Of a DNA stretch of 18,867 nt, positions 7,306 through 13,911 are shown piece by piece. The stretch lies in contig CAZEHQ010000065.1 in NCBI GenBank assembly GCA_964512165.1, forward strand, positions 1-18,867, given 5' to 3'. The DNA is from UBA8231 sp964512165 (lineage in GTDB: Bacteria; Latescibacterota; UBA2968; UBA8231). A program made the position numbers and the translations under genes. The notes under the pieces are model-generated. The model saw only the letters and a program-made list of their open reading frames with translations. It made no database searches and had not been told where the DNA came from. Every line of letters begins with the position of its first letter. Position 1 is the stretch's first letter.

Positions 7306-8805
7306 GTGTCCCGGCCCACCCCGGCGAAGCGGCTGCCGGCGCTGCTGGCGGCCCTGCTCGTTGCCGCCCCCCTGGGCGCCGCGGAGCCCACCCTGGAGCT
7401 GCGGCCCTGCTCCGACGAGGTCGACGTGGGCGGCGCCGAGTGCGGCCGTCTCGAGGTCTTCGAGGACAGGGAGTCCGGCCAGGGACGCACCATCGAGCTG
7501 AAGGTGATCGTCCTTCCCGCCCTCGGCGGGGGGGCGGCGCCGGACCCCCTCTTCCTCCTGGCCGGAGGGCCGGGGATGCCGGCCAGCGCCCTGGCGCGCG
7601 TCGCCGAGAGGGGACTGCGCCGGGTGCGCGAGCGCCGCGAGATCGTCCTCGTCGACCAGCGCGGCACCGGCGACCTGAGCCCCCTCCGCTGCGACGAAAT
7701 CGACGCCGACTCGACCTACTTCAACTTCGACCTCGACCTCCCGGTGCAGCAACTGCGCGGCTGCCTGGAGGCCTTCGACGCCGACCCGAGTCGGTACACC
7801 ACCCCGGCGGCGATGGACGATCTCGACGACGTGCGCCGGGCCCTGGGCTACGAGCGGATCAACCTGTGGGGGGGGTCCTACGGCACGCGCGCGGCCCTGG
7901 TCTACCTGCGCCGCCACCCGGAGCGCGTGCGCGCCGTCGTCCTCGACGGGGTCGCTCCCACGGGGATGCGCATGCCCCTCCACATCGGCGAGGACGCCCG
8001 GCGCTCGGTGGAGCTGATGCTCGCCGACTGCGAGGCCGACCCCGACTGCGTCGAGGCCTTCCCCCGGGTGCGAAGCCGCTACGAGGAGCTGCTCGCCCGG
8101 CTCGAGGAGGCCCCCGAGCAGGTCGCGGTGCCCCATCCCCGCACCGGGCAGGTGGTCGAGCTCGAGCTGCAGCGCCGGCACGTCCTGTTCCTCCTGCGCG
8201 CGGCCCTCTACGACGCCGAGACGACACGCCTCCTGCCGCTGGTGATCGAGCGCGCCCACGGCGGCGACTACGGGCCCCTGCTGGCCCTCTCCGAGCCGCT
8301 GATGGAGGGCGTGAGCGAGATGAACGTGCCCCTCCTGTTCTCGGTCCTGTGCGCCGAGGACGTGGCCTGGCTGACCGAGGAGGACCGCCGCGGGGTCGCC
8401 GCCGAGCCCTTCCTGGGCCCCGCGGTCCTCGACGTGTGGGGGCCGGTGTGCGACTTCTGGCCCCGAGGGCAGCTGCCCCCGGGCTATCACGACCCCGTGG
8501 TCTCCGACAAGCCGGTGCTGGTCCTGTCCGGACGGCTGGACCCGGTGACGCCGCCGCGCTGGGGGGAGTCGGTGGCCCGGCACCTGTCGAACTCGCTCCA
8601 CGTGGTCGTGCCCGGCGCCGCCCACGGGGCCTCGGTCTACGGCTGCGTGCCCAGGCTCATCGCCCGGTTCCTCGAGGACGCCGGCGTCGACAACCTCGAC
8701 GCCGGCTGTGTCGACGACCTCCGGCGGCCCATGTACTTCCGCTCCTTCACCGGTCCGCGGGTCGGGGCGGAGGCCGCGGAGGCGGCGGCGGGAGGCGCCG
8801 AGTGA
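7306..8805 (+). CDS. Secreted alpha/beta hydrolase, peptidase S33 / tripeptidyl aminopeptidase-like
   Basis: GTG 7306 begins two bases after the sulfatase stop. The N-terminus is a signal peptide (RPTPAKR, a hydrophobic Leu/Ala run, cleavage near GAA-EPT), so the enzyme is exported. The product is 499 residues, the usual size for TAP-like S33 peptidases. Visible elements: the oxyanion-hole motif LLAGGPG (residues 84-90), VDQRGTG (117-122), the nucleophile elbow GGSYG with Ser191, and the C-terminal TAP-like part with SGRLDPVTPP (Asp412) and GAAHG (His440), completing the Ser-Asp-His triad. Paired Cys residues fit a periplasmic disulfide protein. Such enzymes release N-terminal amino acids or tripeptides, or hydrolyse esters. 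Its stop overlaps the start of the ABC ATPase gene (GTGA at 8802-8805), so the two are translationally coupled. The link between a secreted peptidase and a NatAB-type exporter is suggestive but unexplained. Confidence 0.92.
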   Translation: MSRPTPAKRLPALLAALLVAAPLGAAEPTLELRPCSDEVDVGGAECGRLEVFEDRESGQGRTIELKVIVLPALGGGAAPDPLFLLAGGPGMPASALARVAERGLRRVRERREIVLVDQRGTGDLSPLRCDEIDADSTYFNFDLDLPVQQLRGCLEAFDADPSRYTTPAAMDDLDDVRRALGYERINLWGGSYGTRAALVYLRRHPERVRAVVLDGVAPTGMRMPLHIGEDARRSVELMLADCEADPDCVEAFPRVRSRYEELLARLEEAPEQVAVPHPRTGQVVELELQRRHVLFLLRAALYDAETTRLLPLVIERAHGGDYGPLLALSEPLMEGVSEMNVPLLFSVLCAEDVAWLTEEDRRGVAAEPFLGPAVLDVWGPVCDFWPRGQLPPGYHDPVVSDKPVLVLSGRLDPVTPPRWGESVARHLSNSLHVVVPGAAHGASVYGCVPRLIARFLEDAGVDNLDAGCVDDLRRPMYFRSFTGPRVGAEAAEAAAGGAE

Positions 8806-9533
8806 TCTCCGTCGAGGGACTGAGCAAGCGCTTCGGCGAGGTCACGGCGGTGGACGGCGTCTCCTTCGCGGCGCGGGACGGCGAGGTGACGGGGCTGCTG
8901 GGCCCCAACGGCGCCGGCAAGACGACGACCCTGCGCATGCTCTACGGTCTGATGCGGCCCGACGGCGGGCGCATGGCCGTGGACGGCGTCGACGCCGCCG
9001 CCGACCCCGCCGGCGTCCGCGCCCGGATGGGGGTGCTGCCCGACGCCCACGGCCTCTACCAGAGGCTCACCGCCCGCGAGCACCTGCGCTACTTCGGACG
9101 GCTCCGGGGTCTGGCCGGCGCGGCCCTCGAGCGCCGCGTCGAGGAGCTGGTGGAGCTCCTCGACATGGGCGCCATCGCCGGCCGCAGGGCCCAGGGCTTC
9201 TCCCACGGCGAGCGGACCAAGGTCTCCCTCGGACGGGCGCTGGTCCACGATCCCCGCACGGTGCTCATGGACGAGCCCACGAACGGCCTCGACGTGGGCA
9301 GCACGCGGGCGGTGCGCGGCCTGATCCGCCGCATGCGCGAGGAAGGCCGCTGCGTGCTGTTCTCCAGCCACATCATGCAGGAGGTGGCGGCCTTGTGCGA
9401 CCGCATCGTCATCCTCGCCGAGGGCCGGGTCGCCGCGGATGGGACGCCTGACGAGCTGCGGGCCCGCACCGGCCACGCCAACCTGGAGGACGCCTTCGTC
9501 GCCTTGAGCGGCCTCGACGAGGTGGAGTCGTGA
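8802..9533 (+). CDS. ABC transporter ATP-binding protein, NatA type
   Basis: GTG 8802 overlaps the peptidase stop; GGAGG lies seven bases upstream. The product is 243 residues, a single nucleotide-binding domain. Motifs in order: Walker A GPNGAGKTT (from residue 34), signature FSHGERTKVSLGRAL (133-147) in place of canonical LSGGQ, Walker B TVLMDEPTNGLD (153-164), and H-loop SSHIMQEV with His190. The Q-loop position reads LPDAHGLYQRLT, lacking the usual Gln, which is common in the NatA and drug-exporter branch. FSxGERTKV together with LFSSHIMQEV is characteristic of NatA-like ATPases. With the permease that follows (GTGA overlap at 9530-9533) it would form an ATP-driven exporter in the inner membrane. 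NatAB of Bacillus exports sodium; many relatives have unknown cargo, so sodium efflux here is only an inference from similarity. Confidence 0.95.
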   Translation: MISVEGLSKRFGEVTAVDGVSFAARDGEVTGLLGPNGAGKTTTLRMLYGLMRPDGGRMAVDGVDAAADPAGVRARMGVLPDAHGLYQRLTAREHLRYFGRLRGLAGAALERRVEELVELLDMGAIAGRRAQGFSHGERTKVSLGRALVHDPRTVLMDEPTNGLDVGSTRAVRGLIRRMREEGRCVLFSSHIMQEVAALCDRIVILAEGRVAADGTPDELRARTGHANLEDAFVALSGLDEVES

Positions 9534-10696
9534 GGGTCCTGCCGGCGGTCCTGCGCAAGGAGCTGGTCGACGGGATCCGCGACCGGCGGTCGGTCCTGGC
9601 GACCCTGATCTTCCCCCTGACCATGCCCTTCCTCCTGCCCATCATCTTCCACACGATGCTGGAGCGCGACCGGGAGTCGCTCGACATCGACATCCCGGTG
9701 GTCGGCGCCGAGCGCGCCCCCGACCTGGTGGACTGGTTCGGGCGCCGGGGATACGCCGTCGTCGACGGTCCCGCCGACCCGGAGGAGGCGGTGCGCGCCC
9801 AGGACCTCGACTTCGTCCTCGTCGTGCCCGAGGACTTCGCCGCCGACTTCGCCGAGGGCCGCCGCGCCGCCGTCGAGCTGGTTCACGACGGCTCGCGCAA
9901 GGAGGCGTCCCAGGCCGTGGGCCGAGTCCGCGGCCTGGTGAGAAGCTACAGCCGGGTCGTGGGCAACCTGCGCCTCATGGCCAGAGGCGTCAGCCCCGGG
10001 CTGGGCCACGCCGTCACCATCGACGACGTCGACGTGGCCAGCCCCCGGCAGCGGGCGGCGAGCTGGTTCACCTTCATCCCCATGCTCGTCATCCTCGCCG
10101 CCTTCATGGGAGGCATGAACCTGGCCATCGACGCCACCGCCGGCGAGCGCGAGCGCCAGTCCCTGGAGCCGCTCCTCGTCAACCCGGTGCCGCGGCGGAC
10201 CCTGGTCCTGGGCAAGTGGCTGGCGGCCTCGGCGTTCTCGGGGGCGGGGGTCGGGCTCACCCTGGTGGCCCTGCTCTTCGCCCTCAGCCGGGTGCCCCTG
10301 GAGCAGCTCGGCCTGGAGCTTCACATCGGCGGCCGGGAGGCCGTGTGGCTGCTGCTGGGGACCCTGCCCCTGGCGTTCTTCGCCGCCGGCCTGCAGGTCA
10401 CCTGTTCCACCTTCGCCCGTTCCTACAAAGAGGCCCAGACCTACCTCTCGCTGCTGATCATCCTGCCCATGGTCCCCCACTTCATCGCCTCTCTGTGGAG
10501 CCTCGGAGACGCCTGGTGGATGTTCGCCATCCCGGCCCTGGGCCAGTACGTGCTGCTCACCGACGTCCTCGGCGGCGAGCCGGTCCGGGTGGGGGCCTGC
10601 CTGGCGGTGGTCCTGTCCTCGACCTTCCTCGGTCTGGTCTGTGTGGAGATCACGGCGCGGCTCTTCGAGAAGGAGCGGATCATCTTCGGGCGCTGA
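9530..10696 (+). CDS. ABC-2 type permease, NatB-like
   Basis: GTG 9530 overlaps the TGA of the ATPase gene, a coupling typical of two-component ABC exporters. The product is 388 residues with NatB architecture. It starts with a short cytoplasmic part (LPAVLRKELVDGIRDRRS, the amphipathic region before TM1) and TM1 at about residues 22-44. A soluble extracytoplasmic domain of about 120 residues follows (DIDIPVVGAERAPDL onward), then five or six membrane segments from about residue 176. The cytoplasmic sequence ATAGERERQSLEPLLVNPV is the hallmark of the ABC-2/NatB family and contacts the ATPase. The protein ends in charged LFEKERIIFGR. It would form a homodimer with two copies of the upstream ATPase. 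Cargo is not deducible. The next gene starts after 48 bases that include a GC-rich inverted repeat (GGCGGC and GCCGCC) without a T tract. Confidence 0.94.
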   Translation: MRVLPAVLRKELVDGIRDRRSVLATLIFPLTMPFLLPIIFHTMLERDRESLDIDIPVVGAERAPDLVDWFGRRGYAVVDGPADPEEAVRAQDLDFVLVVPEDFAADFAEGRRAAVELVHDGSRKEASQAVGRVRGLVRSYSRVVGNLRLMARGVSPGLGHAVTIDDVDVASPRQRAASWFTFIPMLVILAAFMGGMNLAIDATAGERERQSLEPLLVNPVPRRTLVLGKWLAASAFSGAGVGLTLVALLFALSRVPLEQLGLELHIGGREAVWLLLGTLPLAFFAAGLQVTCSTFARSYKEAQTYLSLLIILPMVPHFIASLWSLGDAWWMFAIPALGQYVLLTDVLGGEPVRVGACLAVVLSSTFLGLVCVEITARLFEKERIIFGR

Positions 10697-10744
10697 GGCG
10701 GCGCGGCCGGGGCCGCCGCCGGCGCCCGCAACCGGGTCGAGCGA

Positions 10745-11578
10745 ATGCCGGGGGTCCGGACCGTCAAGCTCAGCCAGCACGCCATCCTCGGCCTCTACGG
10801 CGGCTACCTCGCCCTGCTCTGGGCGACGCAGTCCACCATGGTCTATCCCGGCACCCACCTGCGCCAGCGCCCGGGGCCGCAACCCGTCCACGAGGGCCGC
10901 GAGGTGGTCTGGCTCGAGACCAGCTTCGGCCGGGTCGAGGCCTGGTACCTGCCTCCGGCCCCGGAGAGCCGCCCCGCGGGACCGGGGCCGGCGGTGATCC
11001 TCGCCCACGGCAACAACGACCTCATCGACACCATGCCCGAGGGGTTCCTGGGCTTCCGCGAGCGCGGCTTCGGCCTCCTGCTGGTGGAGTACCCGGGGTA
11101 CGGGTCCTCGGACGGGGCGCCGTCGCTGGAAAGCGTGACCGAGACCTTCACCGCGGCCTACGACTCCCTGGTCTCGCGCCCGGATGTGGACGGCGGCCGC
11201 GTCCTCGGCCTCGGCCAGTCCCTCGGAGGCGCCGCGGTCTGCGCCCTGGCCTCCCGCAGGCCGCTGCAGGCCCTGGTCCTGGTGGCCGCCTTCGCCGACC
11301 TGCCCTCCATGGCGCACCGCTACCTGGCTCCGGCCTTCCTCGTGCGCGATCGCTACGACAACGCCGCCGTCCTGCGCTCCTTCGCCGGCCCCGTCCTCGT
11401 GGTGCACGGCACCCGGGACGGCCTCATCTCCCACGCCCACGGCGAGCGTCTGGCGCGGGCGGCTCCGAGGGGCCGGCTGATCAGCTACGACTCCGGCCAC
11501 GGCGATACCCCCCCGGACTTCGGCCGTTTCTGGCGGGACCTGGACGCGTTCCTGGAAGAGGCCGGCCTCAGGCCTTGA
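10745..11578 (+). CDS. Membrane-anchored alpha/beta hydrolase (ABHD13/BEM46-like)
   Basis: The product is 277 residues from ATG 10745; the ribosome binding site is weak (GGTCGAGCGA). A single hydrophobic segment at residues 12-28 (HAILGLYGGYLALLW) looks like an uncleaved N-terminal anchor. The rest is an alpha/beta hydrolase: oxyanion region ILAHGNND (85-92), VEYPGYGSSDG (114-124), nucleophile elbow GLGQSLGGAA with Ser159, acid Asp225 in VVHGTRDGLI, and His252 in SGHGD. This order and the YPGYG motif match the ABHD12/ABHD13/BEM46 and FrsA-like branch, whose bacterial members are mostly uncharacterised esterases or thioesterases. It is the last gene in the rightward cluster, 48 bases after the permease. 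Its 3' end overlaps the stop of the convergent DUF2784-CPBP gene by 11 bases. The catalytic fold is clear; the substrate is unknown. Confidence 0.88.
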   Translation: MPGVRTVKLSQHAILGLYGGYLALLWATQSTMVYPGTHLRQRPGPQPVHEGREVVWLETSFGRVEAWYLPPAPESRPAGPGPAVILAHGNNDLIDTMPEGFLGFRERGFGLLLVEYPGYGSSDGAPSLESVTETFTAAYDSLVSRPDVDGGRVLGLGQSLGGAAVCALASRRPLQALVLVAAFADLPSMAHRYLAPAFLVRDRYDNAAVLRSFAGPVLVVHGTRDGLISHAHGERLARAAPRGRLISYDSGHGDTPPDFGRFWRDLDAFLEEAGLRP

Positions 11579-12566
11579 GACGGACCCTCCGCCGCAGGTA
11601 GAGGAGCGCGATGTAGTCGTAGGCGGCGTGGGCCACGACAGGCACCAGCAGGTTGCCGGACCACAGGTAGAGGCCGCCGAACCAGAGGCCGAAGAGGGTG
11701 GCGAGGACGGCGTAGGCGAGGCTCACGCAATGGGCGGCGCCGAAGAGCAGGGCCGCCGCGGCCAGCCCGGCTCCGGGCCCCGCGGCAGCGGCGAAGGCGG
11801 ACTGCAGCACCCCCCGGAACAGGGCCTCTTCCCCGAGGCCGGCCAGGACCGCCACCAGGGCGAGGCGCGCCGGCGAGTTGAGCAGCAGAGGCTTCAGAGT
11901 CTCCTCCACCGATTCCGCCAGCCGCCGGGCCCAGGGGACCCCGTGGTGCACGGCGAGGACCAGCGCCGCCGCCGGGAGCAGGGCCGCCGCCAGCCCCCGG
12001 AGCACCTCGGCCAGGGAGAGGTGCAGGCCGTGCAGGGGCGGCTCCCCGAGGAGCGGGCCGGCGCCGAGGGCCAGCAGCAGCAGGGCGCCCTGCACGCCCG
12101 CCGCGGCGAGGAACATCCCCCCCGGCGACACGGGATCGGGCCCCGGGCGGCTGTCGCCGCCCTGGCCGGGTGGACCGGCCCCGGTCGCCGGCCGGCCGCC
12201 GTCGGGCGCCCGCTTCCGCCGCCAGCCGGCTCCGTAGACGACCGCGTTGAACAGCAGCAGCGCCATGGCCAGCAGCACCTGGGCGGTGCGCGTCAGCGCG
12301 CCGGGATAGAGGACGGGGACCAGGTAATGCTCGACGAATCCGCCGGCGTAGGCCGCGTCCCCGGCGGCCAGGCGCAGGTGCCGCTCCAGCGGCGTCAGGG
12401 GGCAGATCCAGCCGGCGGCCTCCACGGCCACTGCCCAGCCGAGGGCCGGCAGGTGGAGCCAGGCGAGGCGTCGCCGCCGGACCGCGGCCAGCCCGCCGAG
12501 GAGGGCGAAGAGGATGAAGGCCAGGTGGAGGACGACGACCAGATCGGCCAGCAGGCGGTGGACCAT
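11568..12566 (-). CDS. DUF2784-CPBP fusion: membrane protein with an intramembrane-protease domain
   Basis: From ATG 12566 the product is 332 residues; a TTG at 12602 would add 12 residues, and neither start has a strong ribosome binding site. Residues 1-115 match DUF2784: LADLVVVLHLAFILF, RRLAWLHLPALGWAV, the hallmark WICPLTPLE, and GGFVEHYLVPVLYP, spanning about four membrane segments. A Gly/Pro-rich linker (about 118-150) leads into a second multi-pass domain with all three CPBP (Abi, Rce1-like) motifs. These are the glutamate pair in GLGEEALFRG (Glu246-Glu247, Arg251), FGAAHC (His279) and AHAAYD (His313, Asp317). CPBP proteins are glutamate-type intramembrane endopeptidases or scaffolds, used in CAAX processing, bacteriocin self-immunity and protein maturation. 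DUF2784 proteins are normally small stand-alone membrane proteins of unknown role. The gene converges on the hydrolase with an 11-base overlap and is divergent from the oxidoreductase gene. Confidence 0.9.
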   Translation of the reverse strand: MVHRLLADLVVVLHLAFILFALLGGLAAVRRRRLAWLHLPALGWAVAVEAAGWICPLTPLERHLRLAAGDAAYAGGFVEHYLVPVLYPGALTRTAQVLLAMALLLFNAVVYGAGWRRKRAPDGGRPATGAGPPGQGGDSRPGPDPVSPGGMFLAAAGVQGALLLLALGAGPLLGEPPLHGLHLSLAEVLRGLAAALLPAAALVLAVHHGVPWARRLAESVEETLKPLLLNSPARLALVAVLAGLGEEALFRGVLQSAFAAAAGPGAGLAAAALLFGAAHCVSLAYAVLATLFGLWFGGLYLWSGNLLVPVVAHAAYDYIALLYLRRRVRLKA

Positions 12567-12700
12567 GGCGGCTAGGGTGGGGGCGCCCGCGCCGTGCCGC
12601 AAGGCGCGGGGCCCGCATCTGGCTCCGCCGGCGGCCGGCGGCCTACCTTGTGCGCGGAACGCCGGTAACCCGCCACCCCTCCGCCCAAGGAGCCTGACCC

Positions 12701-13852
12701 ATGTCGAAGGAGCCCAAGTACCGAGTCGCCCTCATCGGCGGCGGCCGCGCCGGCCCGTCGAGGGCCCACGCCTTCGATGCCCATCCCCTGTGCTCGGTGG
12801 TGGCCGTGGCCGACACCGACCCCGAGAACCTGGAGCTGACCTCGCGGCGCTTCGGGGCCGCCCCGTACTCCACCTGGGACGAGATGTTCGCCAAAGAGCG
12901 GCTCGACATCGTCCTGCCCATCCTGCCGGTGCGGCCCAACGCCGACGCCGTGGTCGCCGCCGCCGAGGCCGGCGTCAAGGCGATCTTCTGCGAGAAGCCC
13001 CTCACCGCCTCCCTCGTCGACGCCGACCGCATGGTGGAGGCCTGCGCCAGCGGCGGCATCCCCCTCGGGGCGGGGGTGATGGTCTCCTCCCATCCCGACT
13101 ACCGCCGCGCCTACGGCCTGGCCTCCGGCGGCACCATCGGCCGCGTCCACCGGATCAACCTCTACGGCAGCAACAACCAGGGCGGCTGCCACGGCCTCAA
13201 CCTGACCCGCAAGTTCGCCGCCCGGGCCGCGGTGGAGCAGGTGATCGGCCGCGCCTCCGAGGACCCCCACAGCGACCACGAGCATCCCTACGACGGCGCC
13301 CCCACCGGCTTCGGCAACGTCGGCGGCTGGGTGCGCTTCGCCAACGGCGTGGAGGCTTTCATCGGCGTCGACGAGACATCCCTGAGCTGCCTCGAGGTCA
13401 TCGGCACCCGCGGCATGATCCTCAACCGCAACAACACCGGCCTCGGCCTGCAGTTGCGCCTGGCTCCGGAGGAGCATGAGAGGCCCGGCCTCGCCGACAT
13501 GGAGCCGGTGGAGGCCGGATTCGAGAAGGAGCTCAACACCGACCGGGGCTATGACGAGGCCGGCTGGATCGACCCCGGCGACGTCATGCGCGCCATCGTC
13601 GACGACTTCATCCGCGTCCTCGAGGAGGGCGGGGAGCTGGAGATCACCACGGGGGACGATCTGCGCCACGCCCTCGAGATCGCCATCGCCCTGCGCGAGT
13701 CCCACCGCCGCGGGCAGGTGCCCCTCGCCCTGCCGCTGGAGGACCGGTCCCTGACCATGTATCCGCAGCGCACGCGGTGGCACTACAAGAAGACAATCCT
13801 GGGCCGCGAGGCCTACATGGACCAGCTGGCGCAGCAGAAGCGGGAGGGGTGA
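12701..13852 (+). CDS. Gfo/Idh/MocA-family NAD(P)-dependent oxidoreductase
   Basis: ATG 12701 has AAGGAG nine bases upstream. The product is 383 residues, typical for the family. The N-terminal Rossmann fold shows VALIGGGRAGPSRAHAF (dinucleotide loop at residues 13-18), VAVADTDPEN with the acidic residue at the end of strand 2 that favours NAD, and CEKPLT (Glu98-Lys99-Pro100), whose lysine is the family's catalytic residue. The C-terminal substrate domain contains SDHEHPYDG (191-199), rich in His and Asp, a variation on the usual D-x-x-x-H region, then GGWVRFANGVEAFIG. It ends with a charged tail (RTRWHYKKTILGREAY). Relatives oxidise or reduce sugars, inositols and sugar acids. It stands alone between a divergent membrane gene and a convergent sulfatase-like gene, so context gives no substrate. 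The call of the superfamily is secure. Confidence 0.93.
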   Translation: MSKEPKYRVALIGGGRAGPSRAHAFDAHPLCSVVAVADTDPENLELTSRRFGAAPYSTWDEMFAKERLDIVLPILPVRPNADAVVAAAEAGVKAIFCEKPLTASLVDADRMVEACASGGIPLGAGVMVSSHPDYRRAYGLASGGTIGRVHRINLYGSNNQGGCHGLNLTRKFAARAAVEQVIGRASEDPHSDHEHPYDGAPTGFGNVGGWVRFANGVEAFIGVDETSLSCLEVIGTRGMILNRNNTGLGLQLRLAPEEHERPGLADMEPVEAGFEKELNTDRGYDEAGWIDPGDVMRAIVDDFIRVLEEGGELEITTGDDLRHALEIAIALRESHRRGQVPLALPLEDRSLTMYPQRTRWHYKKTILGREAYMDQLAQQKREG

Positions 13853-13886
13853 GGCGGGATCCTCACGAGGTCTGCAGGAATGCCGC

Positions 13887-13907
13887 TCCCCCGCCGGCCC
13901 CGGGGGA
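13887..13907. terminator. Possible hairpin between two convergent genes
   Basis: TCCCCC at 13887-13892 and GGGGGA at 13902-13907 can form a six-base stem with a nine-base loop. It lies in the 59 bases between the stop of the Gfo/Idh/MocA gene and the stop of the convergent sulfatase-like gene, where a shared terminator would be expected. No T tract follows on either strand, so this is a weak call. Confidence 0.3.
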
Positions 13908-13911
13908 TCTC

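Noticed and set aside
7440..9533. Long plus-strand frame that joins the peptidase region to the ABC ATPase
   Set aside because: The first part is an Arg/Pro-rich off-frame reading of the peptidase gene; only the portion from GTG 8802 is protein-like.
9089..11500. 803-residue open frame on the minus strand opposite NatA, NatB and the hydrolase
   Set aside because: Runs across three well-supported genes and shows no domain; a GC-driven shadow.
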